From the NCBI GenBank assembly GCA_964655775.1, contig CAZZNQ010000007.1:12644-76643 (forward strand): a stretch of DNA of 64,000 nt, written 5' to 3'. A program made the translations under genes and the position numbers. The DNA is from CAZZNQ01 sp964655775. Its GTDB lineage: Bacteria; Planctomycetota; Brocadiia; SM23-32. Positions 1 to 6,775 of the stretch are shown here, one piece after another (position 1 is the stretch's first letter; every line of letters begins with the position of its first letter). Below the pieces are notes generated by a model. The model was given only the letters and a program-made list of their open reading frames with translations, was not told the DNA's origin and did no database searches.

Positions 1-1
1 G

Positions 2-70
2 AAACTTAAGGTCTATGCAGGTCCCGAGCACCCGCATACATATCACAAACCGTCTGAGTTGCCCGTCTGA
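2..70 (+). CDS. rplM: 50S ribosomal protein L13, C-terminal end only
   Basis: Only the last 22 codons and the stop lie in the window; the reading frame begins at base 2. The translated tail contains KVYAGPEHPH, a motif typical of the C-terminus of bacterial ribosomal protein L13, a large-subunit assembly protein. The next gene, 50 bases downstream on the same strand, is rpsI, which matches the widely conserved L13-S9 operon order. The body of the gene is outside the window, so nothing can be said about its start or promoter. Confidence 0.85.
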   Translation, partial: KLKVYAGPEHPHTYHKPSELPV

Positions 71-120
71 ACCGTCGGGCGGCGAGTGGATTCCAGTAGA
101 TTTGAGGAAACACGCAGAAC

Positions 121-513
121 ATGGCTGACGACTATATCTGGGGAACAGGGCGCCGCAAGACGGCCGTTGCCAGGGTAAGGATCCGACCGGGCACCGGCGT
201 GGTCGAGGTGAACGGCCGGGACATGGAGGACTACTTTCCCCGAGAGGATCATCAAGGTCGCGTGCTGCAGCCCCTTCGGGTCACGCACAACCAGGGCCGC
301 TATGACGTGTTCGTGAACGTGCAGGGCGGCGGGATCACCGGCCAGACCGGCGCGGTGAGGATGGGGCTCTCGCGTGCGCTGCTGAAGAGCGACGCGTCCC
401 TGCGCGACACCTTGAAGGAATACGGCTTGCTGACGCGCGACGACCGAATGGTCGAACGCAAGAAATACGGACGGCGCGGCGCGAGGCGTTCGCCGCAGTT
501 CAGCAAGCGCTGA
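121..513 (+). CDS. rpsI: 30S ribosomal protein S9
   Basis: Small-subunit ribosomal protein S9, whose basic C-terminal tail reaches the ribosomal P site. The 130-residue length equals that of the usual bacterial S9. The sequence shows the N-terminal GTGRRKTAVARV motif, the central GGGITGQTGAVRMGLSRAL segment, and the invariant SKR end (PQFSKR) that touches P-site tRNA. It follows the L13 tail as expected for an rplM-rpsI operon, with a purine-rich GAGGAAA stretch upstream of the ATG. A strong perfect hairpin follows and closes the operon before the convergent yebC gene. Confidence 0.98.
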   Translation: MADDYIWGTGRRKTAVARVRIRPGTGVVEVNGRDMEDYFPREDHQGRVLQPLRVTHNQGRYDVFVNVQGGGITGQTGAVRMGLSRALLKSDASLRDTLKEYGLLTRDDRMVERKKYGRRGARRSPQFSKR

Positions 514-537
514 TCGCTGCCGAACCGATTCAATAGA

Positions 538-573
538 AAGACGCCCGGCGTCTGGGTTGCCGCCGGGCGTCTT
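538..573. terminator. Perfect 13-bp hairpin between rpsI and yebC
   Basis: Bases 538-550 (AAGACGCCCGGCG) pair perfectly with 561-573 around a 10-base loop. The stem is symmetrical and ends in AA/TT runs on both sides, so it can act as an intrinsic terminator for rpsI and for the convergent yebC. The T-tract is short. Confidence 0.75.
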
Positions 574-596
574 GCCATGTACGCGATCGGCTTCGG

Positions 597-1349
597 CTAC
601 TCTTCCTCAAGCTCCGCCACGAGCTCGTCCGGCAGGTTGAAGTTCGAGTACACGTTCGTCACGTCCTCGTCGTCCTCCAGCTCGTCCATCATCTTCAGCA
701 CTTTTCGGCCGTCGTCCACGTCCAGATCCACGTATGACTCGGGCACCTGCGTTATCTCGGCCGACTCGCACTCCAGCCCCGCCGCCGCCAGGCTTCCCTT
801 CACGCTCTGGAGTTCCTTGGGATCGCAGCTCACCTCGTAGACGCCGCCCGCGCCCTGGAAGTCATCCGCGCCGGCCTCGATGGCAGCGTCGAACGCCTCT
901 TCCTCCGTCATGGAGTCCAACTGGACGATGACCATTCCCTTGGTCTTGAAGCTCCATGAGACGCAGCCGGTGGTGCCCAGTTCGCCGCCGTGCGAATCGA
1001 ATATCCTGCGCACGTGCGCGCTGGTGCGGTTGCGGTTGTCGGTCAGTGCGTCCACCATCACGGCGACGCCGCCCGGACCATAGCCCTCGTAACGGACCCC
1101 CTCGACCTCCTCGCCTTCCAGCTCGCCGGCGCCTTTGAGGATCGCCCGCTCGATGTTGCTCTTGGGCATGTTCGCGGCTTTGGCTGCCTCGACCGCATAC
1201 TTCAGTTCGAGGTTCGTGTCCTCATCCTTGCCGCCGGTGCGCGTGGCGGTCATGATCTGTTTCGCCAGACGGCTGAAGATCTTGCCGCGGCGCTTGTCTT
1301 CCTTCGCCTTCTTGTGCTTGATCCCGGCCCAATGTGAATGCCCAGCCAT
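597..1349 (-). CDS. yebC: YebC/PmpR-TACO1 family protein
   Basis: YebC-type protein of 250 residues, the normal family length. The N-terminus MAGHSHWAGIKHKKAK is diagnostic, followed by KIFSRLAKQIM and ALTDNRNRT-type segments and the acidic C-terminal domain with ELEDDEDVTNVYSNF. The family was first described as DNA-binding regulators (YebC, PmpR); mitochondrial TACO1 and bacterial homologues are linked to translation, notably of proline-rich stretches. The gene is often found next to ruvC-ruvA-ruvB, but here ruvAB lies about 23 kb away and ruvC is not in the window. A very small reading frame (1387-1503) lies just upstream on the same strand. Confidence 0.95.
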   Translation of the reverse strand: MAGHSHWAGIKHKKAKEDKRRGKIFSRLAKQIMTATRTGGKDEDTNLELKYAVEAAKAANMPKSNIERAILKGAGELEGEEVEGVRYEGYGPGGVAVMVDALTDNRNRTSAHVRRIFDSHGGELGTTGCVSWSFKTKGMVIVQLDSMTEEEAFDAAIEAGADDFQGAGGVYEVSCDPKELQSVKGSLAAAGLECESAEITQVPESYVDLDVDDGRKVLKMMDELEDDEDVTNVYSNFNLPDELVAELEEE

Positions 1350-1386
1350 GTGTCCTATCTCCCGTGCATGTGAAGTGTTCAGTGTC

Positions 1387-1503
1387 TCACCCGCAGTCGT
1401 GAAGCTCCCCGGACCACCAGACGTAGGGCGGTGGCGGCTTCTTCTTGCGGCGCACGGGCACCGGGCCGCACAGCACGTCGGCCGTTATGTTCGGATAGCG
1501 CAT
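1387..1503 (-). CDS. Possible 38-residue small protein upstream of yebC
   Basis: A short frame with ATG at 1503 and stop at 1387 encodes 38 residues rich in Arg/Lys and Pro, with a KKKPPPPYVWW stretch and two Cys (near residues 12 and 37). It lies 37 bases upstream of yebC on the same strand and downstream of a TATAAT box, so it could be cotranscribed. Composition is coding-like (aromatic residues, a basic-proline run), but the ATG has no Shine-Dalgarno sequence; the bases before it are CCTCCG. I do not recognise the family. It may equally be chance. Confidence 0.3.
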   Translation of the reverse strand: MRYPNITADVLCGPVPVRRKKKPPPPYVWWSGELHDCG

Positions 1504-1567
1504 CGGAGGTATTTCCGTCGCGGATGTAGGGGCAGGGAACTGAAGATCTCAATTCGTTCCCCTACAC

Positions 1568-1573
1568 ATTATA
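1568..1573 (-). promoter_or_regulatory. Possible -10 box for the yebC transcript
   Basis: On the minus strand a perfect TATAAT occurs at 1573-1568, about 220 bases upstream of yebC and just upstream of the small frame at 1387-1503. The matching -35 position reads TTTCCT, a weak match, so the call rests mainly on the -10 box. No other gene was seen in 1350-1675. Confidence 0.35.
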
Positions 1574-1617
1574 TGTCAAGAAGGCGCCGCAGGAAAGATC
1601 GGTCGGTCGCGCCACGG

Positions 1618-1647
1618 TTGAGGGGCATTCGACGGCGCATGTATAAT
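1618..1647 (+). promoter_or_regulatory. Sigma-70 type promoter for the 1676 gene
   Basis: TTGAGG at 1618-1623 and a perfect TATAAT at 1642-1647 are separated by 18 bases. The predicted transcript would start near 1654 and reach the ATG at 1676 with a short leader that carries AGAGGG (1665-1670). Confidence 0.6.
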
Positions 1648-1675
1648 CGCGCGCACTCTACCCCAGAGGGTGCCG

Positions 1676-2464
1676 ATGGACTCCCGCCCTGAAGACCATC
1701 AGACCGGCCAAGCGCCTCCTCGCGGCAGCTTCGCGTTGTTGATGCTCGCGATGCTGGCGGTCTGCCTGCTCGCCGGCCTCCTCCTGAACAAGGAGACGGC
1801 GCAAACACGCCTGGCCAGAGCGGCCCGGGCTGTGCTGCCGCCCGTGGCCGAGTCGGGGCGGAACGCCGTGGTCCAGCTCGAGGGGAGGGCCTTCGTGCTG
1901 CCGGTGCGGCCCGAGTTCGACCACGCCGAGGCGATCCGGCTTGCCTTGCGACTGGAAGCAATGTCCGCTAAGGAGTTGCGCACTCAGGCGGGCGAGAGCG
2001 CATATGCTTCGCTCGGTACGGAACTCGCGGACCTGTTGAGAGTGGATGAAGCCCGAGCCCGCGTGGTGCTCCACGCGCTGGGACTGGCCGCTACGGAAAG
2101 CCGCCTCGCCCTCCGCACCGTGAGCGAGGAGGCCCGTGTGTTTGCGGAGCACGCCGATGCATGGCCCGAGGCGGCTGAGGCGCTGGAACGCGACTTCGGT
2201 CTCTCGGAGCGGACGGTGCAGGCCTTGCGCGGCGAGCTGTGCCGCTTCTCCCTCGAACGCGCGTTTGATTCCCGCAGGTCCCTGCGGGAGGCGCGCGATG
2301 CCCTGGCGAAGCACGCCGACCTGATACCGGGACAGGCGGACGCCGTTCTGGCGATGGCGGGCGCCCTGAAGCTGCGTGCCGCCGGATCCGAGGCGAATGC
2401 GGCACTGCGCATCGTGGAGCGCAAACGTCCCGACCTGGCCGATCTGCTCAGCCGGGAACGCTGA
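1676..2464 (+). CDS. Membrane-anchored helical protein of unknown function
   Basis: Hypothetical protein of 262 residues. The ATG at 1676 is preferred to the GTG at 1670 because AGAGGG lies at an ideal five bases before it. After a polar start there is one strongly hydrophobic segment at about residues 17-38 (FALLMLAMLAVCLLAGLLL), so the protein is probably a type II membrane protein with its bulk outside the cytoplasm. The remainder is almost all predicted amphipathic helix, rich in Ala, Glu, Arg and Leu, with no recognisable catalytic motif. It has its own promoter and is followed by a DUF192 protein 90 bases downstream. Function unknown. Confidence 0.75.
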   Translation: MDSRPEDHQTGQAPPRGSFALLMLAMLAVCLLAGLLLNKETAQTRLARAARAVLPPVAESGRNAVVQLEGRAFVLPVRPEFDHAEAIRLALRLEAMSAKELRTQAGESAYASLGTELADLLRVDEARARVVLHALGLAATESRLALRTVSEEARVFAEHADAWPEAAEALERDFGLSERTVQALRGELCRFSLERAFDSRRSLREARDALAKHADLIPGQADAVLAMAGALKLRAAGSEANAALRIVERKRPDLADLLSRER

Positions 2465-2554
2465 ACGGCACCGCAGTTGCTGCGGATAGGGCGGCTCAGT
2501 TTGAGCCGGACGTACCTCCGCCGCACCTCCAGTGCAAGATGCCGGAGCTTGCCG

Positions 2555-2920
2555 ATGAAGATCTGCCAGGCCGTTGTCGAGGCGGATGGGCGCACCGTGT
2601 TGGAACGGGTGCCTATCGCCGTTTCGGTGTGGGACCGGTTCCGGGGCCTGATGCTGCGCAAGTCGCTTCAGCCCGGGGAGGGGCTGCTGCTGACGCACTG
2701 CAGCAGCGTGCATACCTGCTTCATGCGCTTTCCCATTGACGTCGTCTACCTGAACCGGAATCAGGAGGTCGTCAAGGTGGTGGAGGGGCTGAAGCCCTAC
2801 CGCGCCTCCTGCTGCCTGGGCGCGGACAGCGTGCTTGAGGCAGCGTCCGGCTGGGCGCGCAGGGCGGGGGCACGGATCGGCACGCGGCTGAACTTCCCGC
2901 CGATAACACTGGAGAACTGA
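2555..2920 (+). CDS. DUF192 family protein
   Basis: Small protein of 121 residues matching the DUF192 family by its WDRFRGLMLRKSL block, the CSSVHTCFMRFPIDVVYL core, and the late LEAASGWARRAG helix before a short C-terminal strand. The ATG at 2555 is chosen because GGAG lies eight bases upstream; the open frame extends back to 2477 without a ribosome-binding site. DUF192 proteins are compact beta-rich domains; many are secreted, but this one has no signal peptide. Biochemical function is not established. It is the last plus-strand gene before ilvC on the opposite strand. Confidence 0.85.
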   Translation: MKICQAVVEADGRTVLERVPIAVSVWDRFRGLMLRKSLQPGEGLLLTHCSSVHTCFMRFPIDVVYLNRNQEVVKVVEGLKPYRASCCLGADSVLEAASGWARRAGARIGTRLNFPPITLEN

Positions 2921-2932
2921 GCCCCAGAACAG

Positions 2933-2966
2933 AAGACCGGCGCCGCGCGTGGGCGGCACCGGCCTT
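2933..2966 (-). terminator. Hairpin terminator of ilvC
   Basis: Read on the minus strand, a 14-pair stem (12 Watson-Crick and two G-T pairs) forms between 2966-2953 and 2946-2933 with a six-base loop. In the plus direction the same stem has A-C mismatches, so it fits best as the terminator of ilvC, which ends 24 bases upstream of it. Confidence 0.6.
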
Positions 2967-2989
2967 GGGGTTACGATCTGCGGTGGGTG

Positions 2990-4045
2990 CTACTTCGCCT
3001 GGTTCTCGGGCCGAAGTGCCCTCACGGCGGCGCCGGCCCGCCACATCTCCGAGTTCTTTATCTCGTCGAGTTCGGCTTGGAGCTTCTCGGCGTAGTCCGG
3101 GGCGCTGTTCGCCTCTAGCACTATTCGCGTCTCCGTGCCATCCTTCACGCTCTCGTAGAGGTCGTCGAATACCGGCTCGACAGCCCCACGGAACCTGTCC
3201 TTCCAGTCCAGTGCCCCTCGCTGCGCGGTGGTGCTGCAGTTGGCGTACATCCAATCCATGCCGTTCTCGGCCACCAGCTTGATCAGGCTCTGGGTGAGTT
3301 CCTCGACGGTCTCGTTAAACGCCTCGCTGGGGCTGTGGCCGTGTTTGCGCAGCAGGTTGTACTGGGCCTCCATCACGCCGGCCAGACAACCCATCAGCAC
3401 GCCGCGCTCGCCGGTCAGATCGCTCCAGACCTCGTGCTCGAAGGTGGTGGGGAAGAGGAACCCCGACCCGATGCCGATGCCGATGGCCAAGCAGCGCTCC
3501 TCGGCGCGACCGGTGGCGTCCTGGAACACGGCGAAGCTGCTGTTGATGCCGCTGCCTTCCAGGAAGTTGCGGCGCACCGACGTTCCCGAGCCCTTCGGCG
3601 CGACGAGGATCACGTCCAGGTCCTCCGACGGCACGATGCCCGTCTGGTCGCGGTAAACGATGGAAAACCCGTGCGAGAAGTAGAGTGCGTCGCCGGGGTT
3701 GAGCTTCTCCTTGATCTTCGGCCAGAGGATCATCTGCGCGGCATCGCTGACCAGGTACTGGATGATGGTTCCGCGTTCGACCGCTTCCTCGACCGGGAAC
3801 AGCGTCTCGCCGGGCACCCATCCGTCGGCGACCGCCTTGTCCCAGTCCTTCTTGAACTCAGGTGCCTGCCCGATGATGATGTTGAAGCCGTTGTCGCGCA
3901 TGTTCAGCGACTGAGCCGGGCCCTGCACGCCGTAGCCGATGATGGCGATCTGCTCGTCCTTGAGGACCTCTCGTGCCTTTTCCAACGGAAACTCGTCACG
4001 CGTTATGACGGTTTCCTCCACTCCACCGAAGTTAATCTTGGCCAT
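2990..4045 (-). CDS. ilvC: Ketol-acid reductoisomerase (NADP+)
   Basis: Catalyses the Mg2+-dependent alkyl shift and NADPH reduction of acetolactate or acetohydroxybutyrate, the second common step of branched-chain amino acid synthesis, in the cytoplasm. Start placed at the ATG at 4045 (MAKINFGG), which has AGGAG upstream; the open frame runs back to 4099. It has 351 residues. The nucleotide-binding GYGVQGPAQSLNMRDNG motif lies at residues 37-53; the FSHGF motif and the DLTGERGVLMG block with metal-binding acidic residues follow. The wording of these motifs resembles the form I recall from Bacteroidetes and fungi more than the E. coli long form. No ilvB/ilvN neighbours occur here, so the gene stands alone with its own promoter. 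Confidence 0.95.
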   Translation of the reverse strand: MAKINFGGVEETVITRDEFPLEKAREVLKDEQIAIIGYGVQGPAQSLNMRDNGFNIIIGQAPEFKKDWDKAVADGWVPGETLFPVEEAVERGTIIQYLVSDAAQMILWPKIKEKLNPGDALYFSHGFSIVYRDQTGIVPSEDLDVILVAPKGSGTSVRRNFLEGSGINSSFAVFQDATGRAEERCLAIGIGIGSGFLFPTTFEHEVWSDLTGERGVLMGCLAGVMEAQYNLLRKHGHSPSEAFNETVEELTQSLIKLVAENGMDWMYANCSTTAQRGALDWKDRFRGAVEPVFDDLYESVKDGTETRIVLEANSAPDYAEKLQAELDEIKNSEMWRAGAAVRALRPENQAK

Positions 4046-4122
4046 GACGCAACTCCTGGCTAATGGTTTGCTCGGGGTGCATGGGAAGGGGCTGAGCACT
4101 CCGGCGCGCAGCCCGGACGGCT

Positions 4123-4151
4123 ATTCTGGCAATTCAGGGCAGTTTTTTCAA
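4123..4151 (-). promoter_or_regulatory. Promoter of ilvC
   Basis: On the minus strand TTGAAA (4151-4146) and CAGAAT (4128-4123) are spaced by exactly 17 bases, about 80 bases upstream of the ilvC ATG. No leader peptide or attenuator was recognised in the leader. Confidence 0.5.
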
Positions 4152-4176
4152 GCGTATCCGCACGTCGCGCATCGCG

Positions 4177-4205
4177 TTGCGTGCCCCGGTGCCATCTGCT
4201 CTAAT
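4177..4205 (+). promoter_or_regulatory. Possible promoter of larC-rtcA
   Basis: TTGCGT (4177-4182) and TCTAAT (4200-4205) are separated by 17 bases. The -10 matches consensus at five of six positions, the -35 at three. It lies 25 bases upstream of the larC start. Confidence 0.4.
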
Positions 4206-4230
4206 CTACCTTTCCTGTGGAGGACGCGCG

Positions 4231-5397
4231 ATGAAGACCGCCTACTTCGACTGTTTCAGCGGCATCAGCGGGGACATGTGCCTGGGCGCCCTGGTGGACG
4301 CCGGCGTGCCGATCGAGAAGCTTCAAAACTCCCTCGCGCAACTGGATGTGCCGGGTTTCAGGCTGGCCGCGGACAAGGTGCTGCGCTCCGGCATCGGCGC
4401 CAGCCACGTGAAGGTCATGATGGACGAGGCGGAGCACCACCCGCACCGCGGCCTGCATACCATCCTGCGCATCATCGAGGACAGCGGGCTGCCCGCCGGT
4501 GTGGTCCAGCGAAGCTCCGCCGTGTTCCAGGCACTGGGCGAGGCCGAGGCGCACGTCCACCGCACGGACGTGGACCACGTCCATTTCCATGAAGTCGGGG
4601 CCGTGGACGCGATATGCGACATCGTCGGCACAGCCATCGGCCTGGCCCACCTCGGGATCGAGAAGGTGCTGTTCTCGACAATCCGTCTCGGCGGCGGCAC
4701 GGTGAAGGCCGCACACGGGACGCTGCCGGTGCCGGCGCCGGCGACGGCCGAACTGGTGAAGGGGCTCCCCTCGGAGGGCGGACCGGTGGACGTGGAGCTG
4801 ACGACGCCCACGGGTGCCGCGATCCTTCGGGCGTTGGGCGAACCGCACCCGAGTTGGCCGGCGATGTCGGTCCAGAAGGTCGGCTATGGGGCCGGCACGC
4901 GCGAGATGGATCACCACCCCAACGTCCTCCGGCTTGCGATCGGAGACACGCCGCCGAAGACTGGCGCCGGTAGCGACTGCATCTGGGTGCTCGACACGAA
5001 CCTGGACGACATGACCGGCGAGGAGATCGGTTACTGCACCGAGAAGCTCATGCAAGCCGGTGCCCTGGATGCGTTTACGACGTCAATACAGATGAAGAAG
5101 GGACGACCGGGCGTGCGGCTGACCGTGCTGTGCGAACCCGCGGAACTGGCGCAGATGGAGGGTGCGATCTGGAAGCATACCTCAACCCTGGGCATCCGCC
5201 GGACGTTCAGCCAGCGCTCGAAACTAGGGCGGGAGACCGAGCGGATCGAGACGCCCTGGGGGCCGGTGGACGTGAAGATAGCCTACCTCGGCGACGACGT
5301 GGTGCGCCGCGAGCCGGAATACGAGGACTGCCGCGCCATCGCGGAGGCGCACGGAGTTTCCCTTCGGGAGGTCTATCGGGCCGCCCTGCGCGGGTGA
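4231..5397 (+). CDS. larC: LarC family nickel-pincer cofactor biosynthesis protein (DUF111)
   Basis: LarC is a CTP-dependent cyclometallase that inserts nickel into pyridinium-3,5-bisthiocarboxylate mononucleotide to make the cofactor of lactate racemase and related enzymes. The 388-residue protein starts at ATG 4231, with GGAGG seven bases upstream. It has the N-terminal FDCFSGISGDM motif (residues 6-16), a His-rich stretch with DHVHFHEVGAVDAICDIVG at 115-133, and the C-terminal LDTNLDDMTGE domain. In lactobacilli larC is split and joined by programmed frameshifting; here it is one continuous frame. LarB, LarE and a racemase (LarA) are absent from the window. It is followed after 12 bases by rtcA. 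Confidence 0.9.
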   Translation: MKTAYFDCFSGISGDMCLGALVDAGVPIEKLQNSLAQLDVPGFRLAADKVLRSGIGASHVKVMMDEAEHHPHRGLHTILRIIEDSGLPAGVVQRSSAVFQALGEAEAHVHRTDVDHVHFHEVGAVDAICDIVGTAIGLAHLGIEKVLFSTIRLGGGTVKAAHGTLPVPAPATAELVKGLPSEGGPVDVELTTPTGAAILRALGEPHPSWPAMSVQKVGYGAGTREMDHHPNVLRLAIGDTPPKTGAGSDCIWVLDTNLDDMTGEEIGYCTEKLMQAGALDAFTTSIQMKKGRPGVRLTVLCEPAELAQMEGAIWKHTSTLGIRRTFSQRSKLGRETERIETPWGPVDVKIAYLGDDVVRREPEYEDCRAIAEAHGVSLREVYRAALRG

Positions 5398-5409
5398 TCG
5401 GTGTGCTAC

Positions 5410-6426
5410 ATGGACCCGATGGAGATCGACGGCAGCTATCTGGAAGGGGGCGGACAGATACTGCGCACCGCCTGCGGGCTGTCCGCCGCGACCGGACGCG
5501 CCTGTCGCATAGTCAACATGCGCAAGGGACGCCCCGCTCCCGGTATGGCTGCCCAGCACCGGGCCGCGGTGATGGCGCTGGGAGACGTCTGCAACGCGCG
5601 GATTGAGGGGGCGGAGGTCGGGTCCACGGAGTTGCTCTTCGAGCCGGATGAACTTGTGCTGCCGAAGGAGTTGGAGGTTCAGGTCGGCACGGCCGGGGCC
5701 GTGACCCTTGTGATGCAGGGCCTGCTGATTCCGCTCGCTGTTGCCGCCAGAAAGATCAGGATCCGGGTGGAGGGCGGGACTCACGTTGCCTGGTCGCCGA
5801 CCGCCGATTACTTCGAGAGCGTTTTCCTCGCTTGCCTCCGCCGGATGGGCGTGCACGTGGAGGTGGAGGAATGCCGGCTCGGCTTCTATCCCAAGGGCGG
5901 TGGGCTTATGCGCCTGACGGTTCATCCCGGCCATATCAGGCCCCTCGAACTGTCGGAACGCGGCGTTCTGAAATCCGTGACCGTACGCAGTATGGCAACG
6001 GAGAACCTGCGGAAGGCGGAGGTCGCAGAGCGGCAGGTGGCCGGTTTCGGCGAAGTCCTCGAACCAGATGTGACGGAGGCCGAGTACGTCCGGTCCCGTT
6101 CGACCGGCACCGCCGTGCTGGGGCTGGCGCAGTATGCGAACACGCGGCTTGCGGCGTCGTCTCTGGGGAAGCGGGGCAAGCCGGCGGAGGAGGTGGGGCG
6201 CGAGTGCGCCGAATCACTTGACGCACAGATGAAATCGGGCGCCTGTCTCGACGAGCATATGGCCAATCAGATTCTGCCCTACCTTGCGCTGGCCGGCGGC
6301 CGGTCCCGAGTGAGCGTTGCCGGCGTGACCGCCCACTGCCGGACGAACATGTGGGTGATCGAGCAGTTCCTGCCGGCGCGCTTCAACGTCGACGAGAAAA
6401 GGGGCCTAATCGAGTGCCGCACGTGA
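5410..6426 (+). CDS. rtcA: RNA 3'-terminal phosphate cyclase
   Basis: Converts RNA 3'-phosphate ends to 2',3'-cyclic phosphate with ATP through an enzyme-AMP intermediate. Starting at ATG 5410 the protein has 338 residues, the length of E. coli RtcA. It shows the N-terminal GSYLEGGGQILRT and RKGRPAPGM motifs and the C-terminal AHCRTNMWVIEQFLP motif; the His codon at 6334-6336 (residue 309) corresponds to the adenylated histidine of the family. It lies 12 bases after larC, so the two are probably cotranscribed. No rtcB or rtcR is nearby. Its last 84 codons plus 11 bases (6174-6437) are repeated at 9670-9933, which suggests that the present 3' end was supplied by an inserted segment. Confidence 0.93.
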   Translation: MDPMEIDGSYLEGGGQILRTACGLSAATGRACRIVNMRKGRPAPGMAAQHRAAVMALGDVCNARIEGAEVGSTELLFEPDELVLPKELEVQVGTAGAVTLVMQGLLIPLAVAARKIRIRVEGGTHVAWSPTADYFESVFLACLRRMGVHVEVEECRLGFYPKGGGLMRLTVHPGHIRPLELSERGVLKSVTVRSMATENLRKAEVAERQVAGFGEVLEPDVTEAEYVRSRSTGTAVLGLAQYANTRLAASSLGKRGKPAEEVGRECAESLDAQMKSGACLDEHMANQILPYLALAGGRSRVSVAGVTAHCRTNMWVIEQFLPARFNVDEKRGLIECRT

Positions 6427-6437
6427 CGGCGGCCGGA
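6174..6437 (+). repeat. 264-bp direct repeat, copy 1 (rtcA 3' end)
   Basis: Bases 6174-6437 match 9670-9933 at 254 of 264 positions by direct base-by-base comparison. The match covers the last part of rtcA, including the active-site His codon and the stop, and 11 bases beyond it. Identity ends abruptly on both sides. The copies are in the same orientation and offset by 3,496 bases. Confidence 0.97.
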
Positions 6438-6775
6438 CCGGCTATAGCAGGCAGGACGCTCGGGTCGTACGCCCGGCCCGGGTTTCGATGCACCCACCTA
6501 AGACGCCCGATCAGACTTAGGAGTCGGGATGGCCCCACACCCACTTGTCGCGTTGTTGGTTCCACGTTGACATTCAGGAATCGGGCACCTGGAATGCCGG
6601 CGAGCCAGAGGGCTTCGAGGGGAGAGCGCGTCGGCCAAGCCTGGCCTGTCTATCGAGAGCGAAACAATGGCGGGGTCTTCTCGACATGATGAGCTGAGTG
6701 CATTGGCCTTCAGCGAGTGGACTTGCCTGTCGGTTAACCAGGTCAACACATCCTGCTTCAAGTCGCTACCTGAGG
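6438..6775. other. 338-base stretch without a recognised gene
   Basis: Between the end of repeat copy 1 and the stop of the ATPase gene no frame on either strand shows family-like sequence, and no strong hairpin or promoter pair stands out. It lies inside the putative inserted segment and may be remnant DNA carried with it. Confidence 0.4.

Noticed and set aside
1658..2959. Open frame of 433 codons on the minus strand
   Set aside because: It opposes the 1676 gene and the DUF192 gene; DUF192 has clear motifs and both plus-strand genes have start signals.
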